Position numbers and translations under genes: made by a program
Shown here: piece after piece, positions 4,556 through 5,977 of the stretch
Numbering within the stretch: position 1 is the stretch's first letter
How the letters are laid out: the number at the start of each line of letters is the position of its first letter
DNA from: Candidatus Aminicenantota bacterium
GTDB taxonomy: Bacteria > Acidobacteriota > Aminicenantia > Aminicenantales > Aminicenantaceae
Direction: 5' to 3'
Assembly (NCBI GenBank): GCA_030620655.1
Contig: JAUXEH010000191.1
Coordinates: forward strand, 1-5,977
DNA: 5,977 bases
The notes under the pieces: generated by a model
What the model was told of the DNA's origin: nothing
The model's input: the letters and a program-made list of their open reading frames with translations, nothing else
The model's database searches: none

Positions 4556-5977
4556 ATTTAGAGAACGGCTGGGGCTTCCGGCTCAACAGGCTGCCGATCA
4601 CCACGGCCAGCGAAGCACAGATAAACCCGGGGATGAGCTCATAGACCTCGGTTGACTGGCTGAGATACAGCTTCCAGAAGATGACGACCAGCGTGCCTGT
4701 GATCATGCCCGCCAGCACACCGGCGATGGTGGTCCTCTTCCAGTACAGGGCGAAGATGAGCGTCGTGCCGAAGGCCGCTCCCAGGCCTCCCCAGGCGAAG
4801 AGCACCAGCCAGAAGATCAGGTCCTGGGCCAGATACGCCATGGCCAGGGCCAGGACGCCGGAGAGGATGACCACCACCCGGCTGAGCCTGAGTCTCCGGG
4901 CCTCGGGTATCGCGGCCCCCTTCTTGATTATCTTTTCGTAGACGTCGCACACGAACGTGGAGGCCACGACCAGGAGCTGGGAATCGGCCGTGGACAGGAT
5001 GGCGGCGAAGATGCCGCCGATGATCAACCCGTAGAGCGCGGGGCCGAAGAACTCGGAGGAGAGCACCAGGTAGATCACCTCCGGATCACCGGCGGGGAGG
5101 CTCTCCACGTCAGGGATCAGGGCCCGCCCCATCAGGCCGACGAACACGGCCCCCCAGCTTATCACCACGTTCCAGAACGTGCCGATCACCGCCGCGAACC
5201 GTAGCTTGTCGGGATCGTCTATGGACATGTACCGGACGACGATGTGGGGCTGGCCCGGAGACCCCAGGCCGATGCCGAGGAAACCGATGATCACGCCCAC
5301 GCTCAGGGAGAACGGATCGATCAGGGCCGGATCCAGCTGGGAAAGTGTCTGCAGCATCGCCTGGAATCCTCCCATCCGGATCAGGCCGTAGACCGGGAAA
5401 ATCACCAGGCCGATGATCAGGATCACGGCCCGGATAACGTCGTTGTAGGCCACGGCGATGTAACCGCCCAGCACCATGTAGACCAGGACCAGCACGCCGG
5501 AGGCGGCCAGCGCCAGGAGGACCGGGATGTCCAGGGCCGTGCTCAGCGCCTTGGCCCCGCCCACGAACTGGGCCGCCACATAGGCGGTGATGAAGATGGC
5601 GATGATCACGGCGCCGGTGATCCGGATGAGCTGGCGCTTGTCCTGGAACCTGGACTCGAAATAGTCCAGCAGGGTGAGCGACCCGTAGGCCTCCGTCTCC
5701 CGGCGCAACCTGCGCCCAATGTAGATGAACTGGAACATCTCGGCGATGATGTATCCCACCACGGCCCAGACGGCTCCCGCTCCCCGCGTAAAGGCCATCC
5801 CACTGACTCCCAGGACCAGCCAGGAGGACCTCCCCGAAGACACGGCGGAGAGGGCCACCACGAACTTATCCATGGCACGCCCTCCGATGAAGAAATCCGA
5901 CTGGCTCCTCATGCGCCGGAGGGTTAATACGCCCACAAGAACAGGCAGCAAGAGGGTGAGCAGGAATATGCCGAAGG
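4554..5977 (-). CDS. Sodium:solute symporter (SSS family, PutP-like), N-terminus cut by right edge
   Basis: The frame runs from the right edge without a stop. A TTG at 5951-5949 can be mistaken for the start, but upstream codons (FGIFLLTLL) continue the first membrane helix, so only a short N-terminal piece is missing. Numbering from that TTG gives 465 residues. About 13 hydrophobic helices are expected, as in PutP. Family signs in order: SDFFIGGR (18-25), SSGRSSWLVLG (38-48), DYFESRF, the GQPH motif (233-236) followed by IVVRYM, STADSQLL from Ser320, FAWGGLGAAFG and YELIPGF near the end. These match the PutP branch of the family (proline and related substrates, driven by Na+). Ser320-Thr321 correspond to the Na+-site Ser340-Thr341 of E. 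coli PutP, and Ser42 to Ser57, but the position of PutP Asp55 is Gly40. Substrate and ion are therefore uncertain. It is the upstream partner of the exported M55 peptidase, so an amino acid or small peptide is the likely cargo (inference). Its promoter is outside the window. Confidence 0.9.
   Translation of the reverse strand, partial: FGIFLLTLLLPVLVGVLTLRRMRSQSDFFIGGRAMDKFVVALSAVSSGRSSWLVLGVSGMAFTRGAGAVWAVVGYIIAEMFQFIYIGRRLRRETEAYGSLTLLDYFESRFQDKRQLIRITGAVIIAIFITAYVAAQFVGGAKALSTALDIPVLLALAASGVLVLVYMVLGGYIAVAYNDVIRAVILIIGLVIFPVYGLIRMGGFQAMLQTLSQLDPALIDPFSLSVGVIIGFLGIGLGSPGQPHIVVRYMSIDDPDKLRFAAVIGTFWNVVISWGAVFVGLMGRALIPDVESLPAGDPEVIYLVLSSEFFGPALYGLIIGGIFAAILSTADSQLLVVASTFVCDVYEKIIKKGAAIPEARRLRLSRVVVILSGVLALAMAYLAQDLIFWLVLFAWGGLGAAFGTTLIFALYWKRTTIAGVLAGMITGTLVVIFWKLYLSQSTEVYELIPGFICASLAVVIGSLLSRKPQPFSK

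Noticed and set aside
5244..5927. Plus-strand open frame of 227 codons antisense to the symporter
   Set aside because: It is extremely rich in His, Asp, Gln and Gly, the usual result of reading a GC-rich membrane-protein gene backwards.
5949..5951. TTG as the start codon of the symporter
   Set aside because: In-frame codons upstream continue the first hydrophobic helix to the window edge, and no ribosome site precedes the TTG; the gene is better treated as truncated by the window.

Overview
The window is GC-rich bacterial DNA, probably from a Gram-negative, diderm, amino-acid- or peptide-using lineage. Support for this is a predicted outer-membrane beta-barrel protein, three N-terminal export signals, and a long FtsX/MacB-type permease of the kind that is highly multiplied in Acidobacteriota, Aminicenantota and Bacteroidota. 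The taxonomic placement is inference from protein style only; there is no rRNA or other marker gene.

Layout. Bases 1-59 hold the first codons of a minus-strand gene, a clear signal peptide with a good Shine-Dalgarno site, that runs off the left edge. A divergent intergenic region (60-224) with GC-rich hairpins separates it from a plus-strand beta-barrel outer-membrane protein (225-1124). A 116-base leader (1125-1240) with a perfect palindrome and a weak terminator-like hairpin follows, and then an 807-residue ABC-transporter permease with two MacB-core/FtsX modules (1241-3664). No ATPase gene is visible. The permease is convergent with a two-gene minus-strand unit. In transcription order that unit is a PutP-like sodium:solute symporter (5977-4554, N-terminus cut by the right edge) and then an exported DppA-like M55 D-aminopeptidase (4543-3683). 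The two convergent genes share a near-perfect hairpin whose opposing arms contain the two stop codons, base-paired to each other.

How the genes may work together. The symporter and the M55 peptidase are 10 bases apart, and the symporter stop codon directly abuts the peptidase Shine-Dalgarno, so they are very likely co-transcribed and perhaps translationally coupled. The simplest reading is a salvage module: the exported peptidase releases (D-)amino acids from peptides outside the cytoplasmic membrane and the symporter imports a product. The beta-barrel protein and FtsX permease lie in the same direction and may form a second, envelope-related unit, but the leader between them leaves room for separate control. 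No RNA genes, CRISPR arrays, insertion sequences or phage genes were seen. The proteins belong to known families. The points of most interest are the pairing of an exported M55 enzyme with a symporter, the loss of the PutP sodium-site aspartate, and the stop-in-stem shared terminator.
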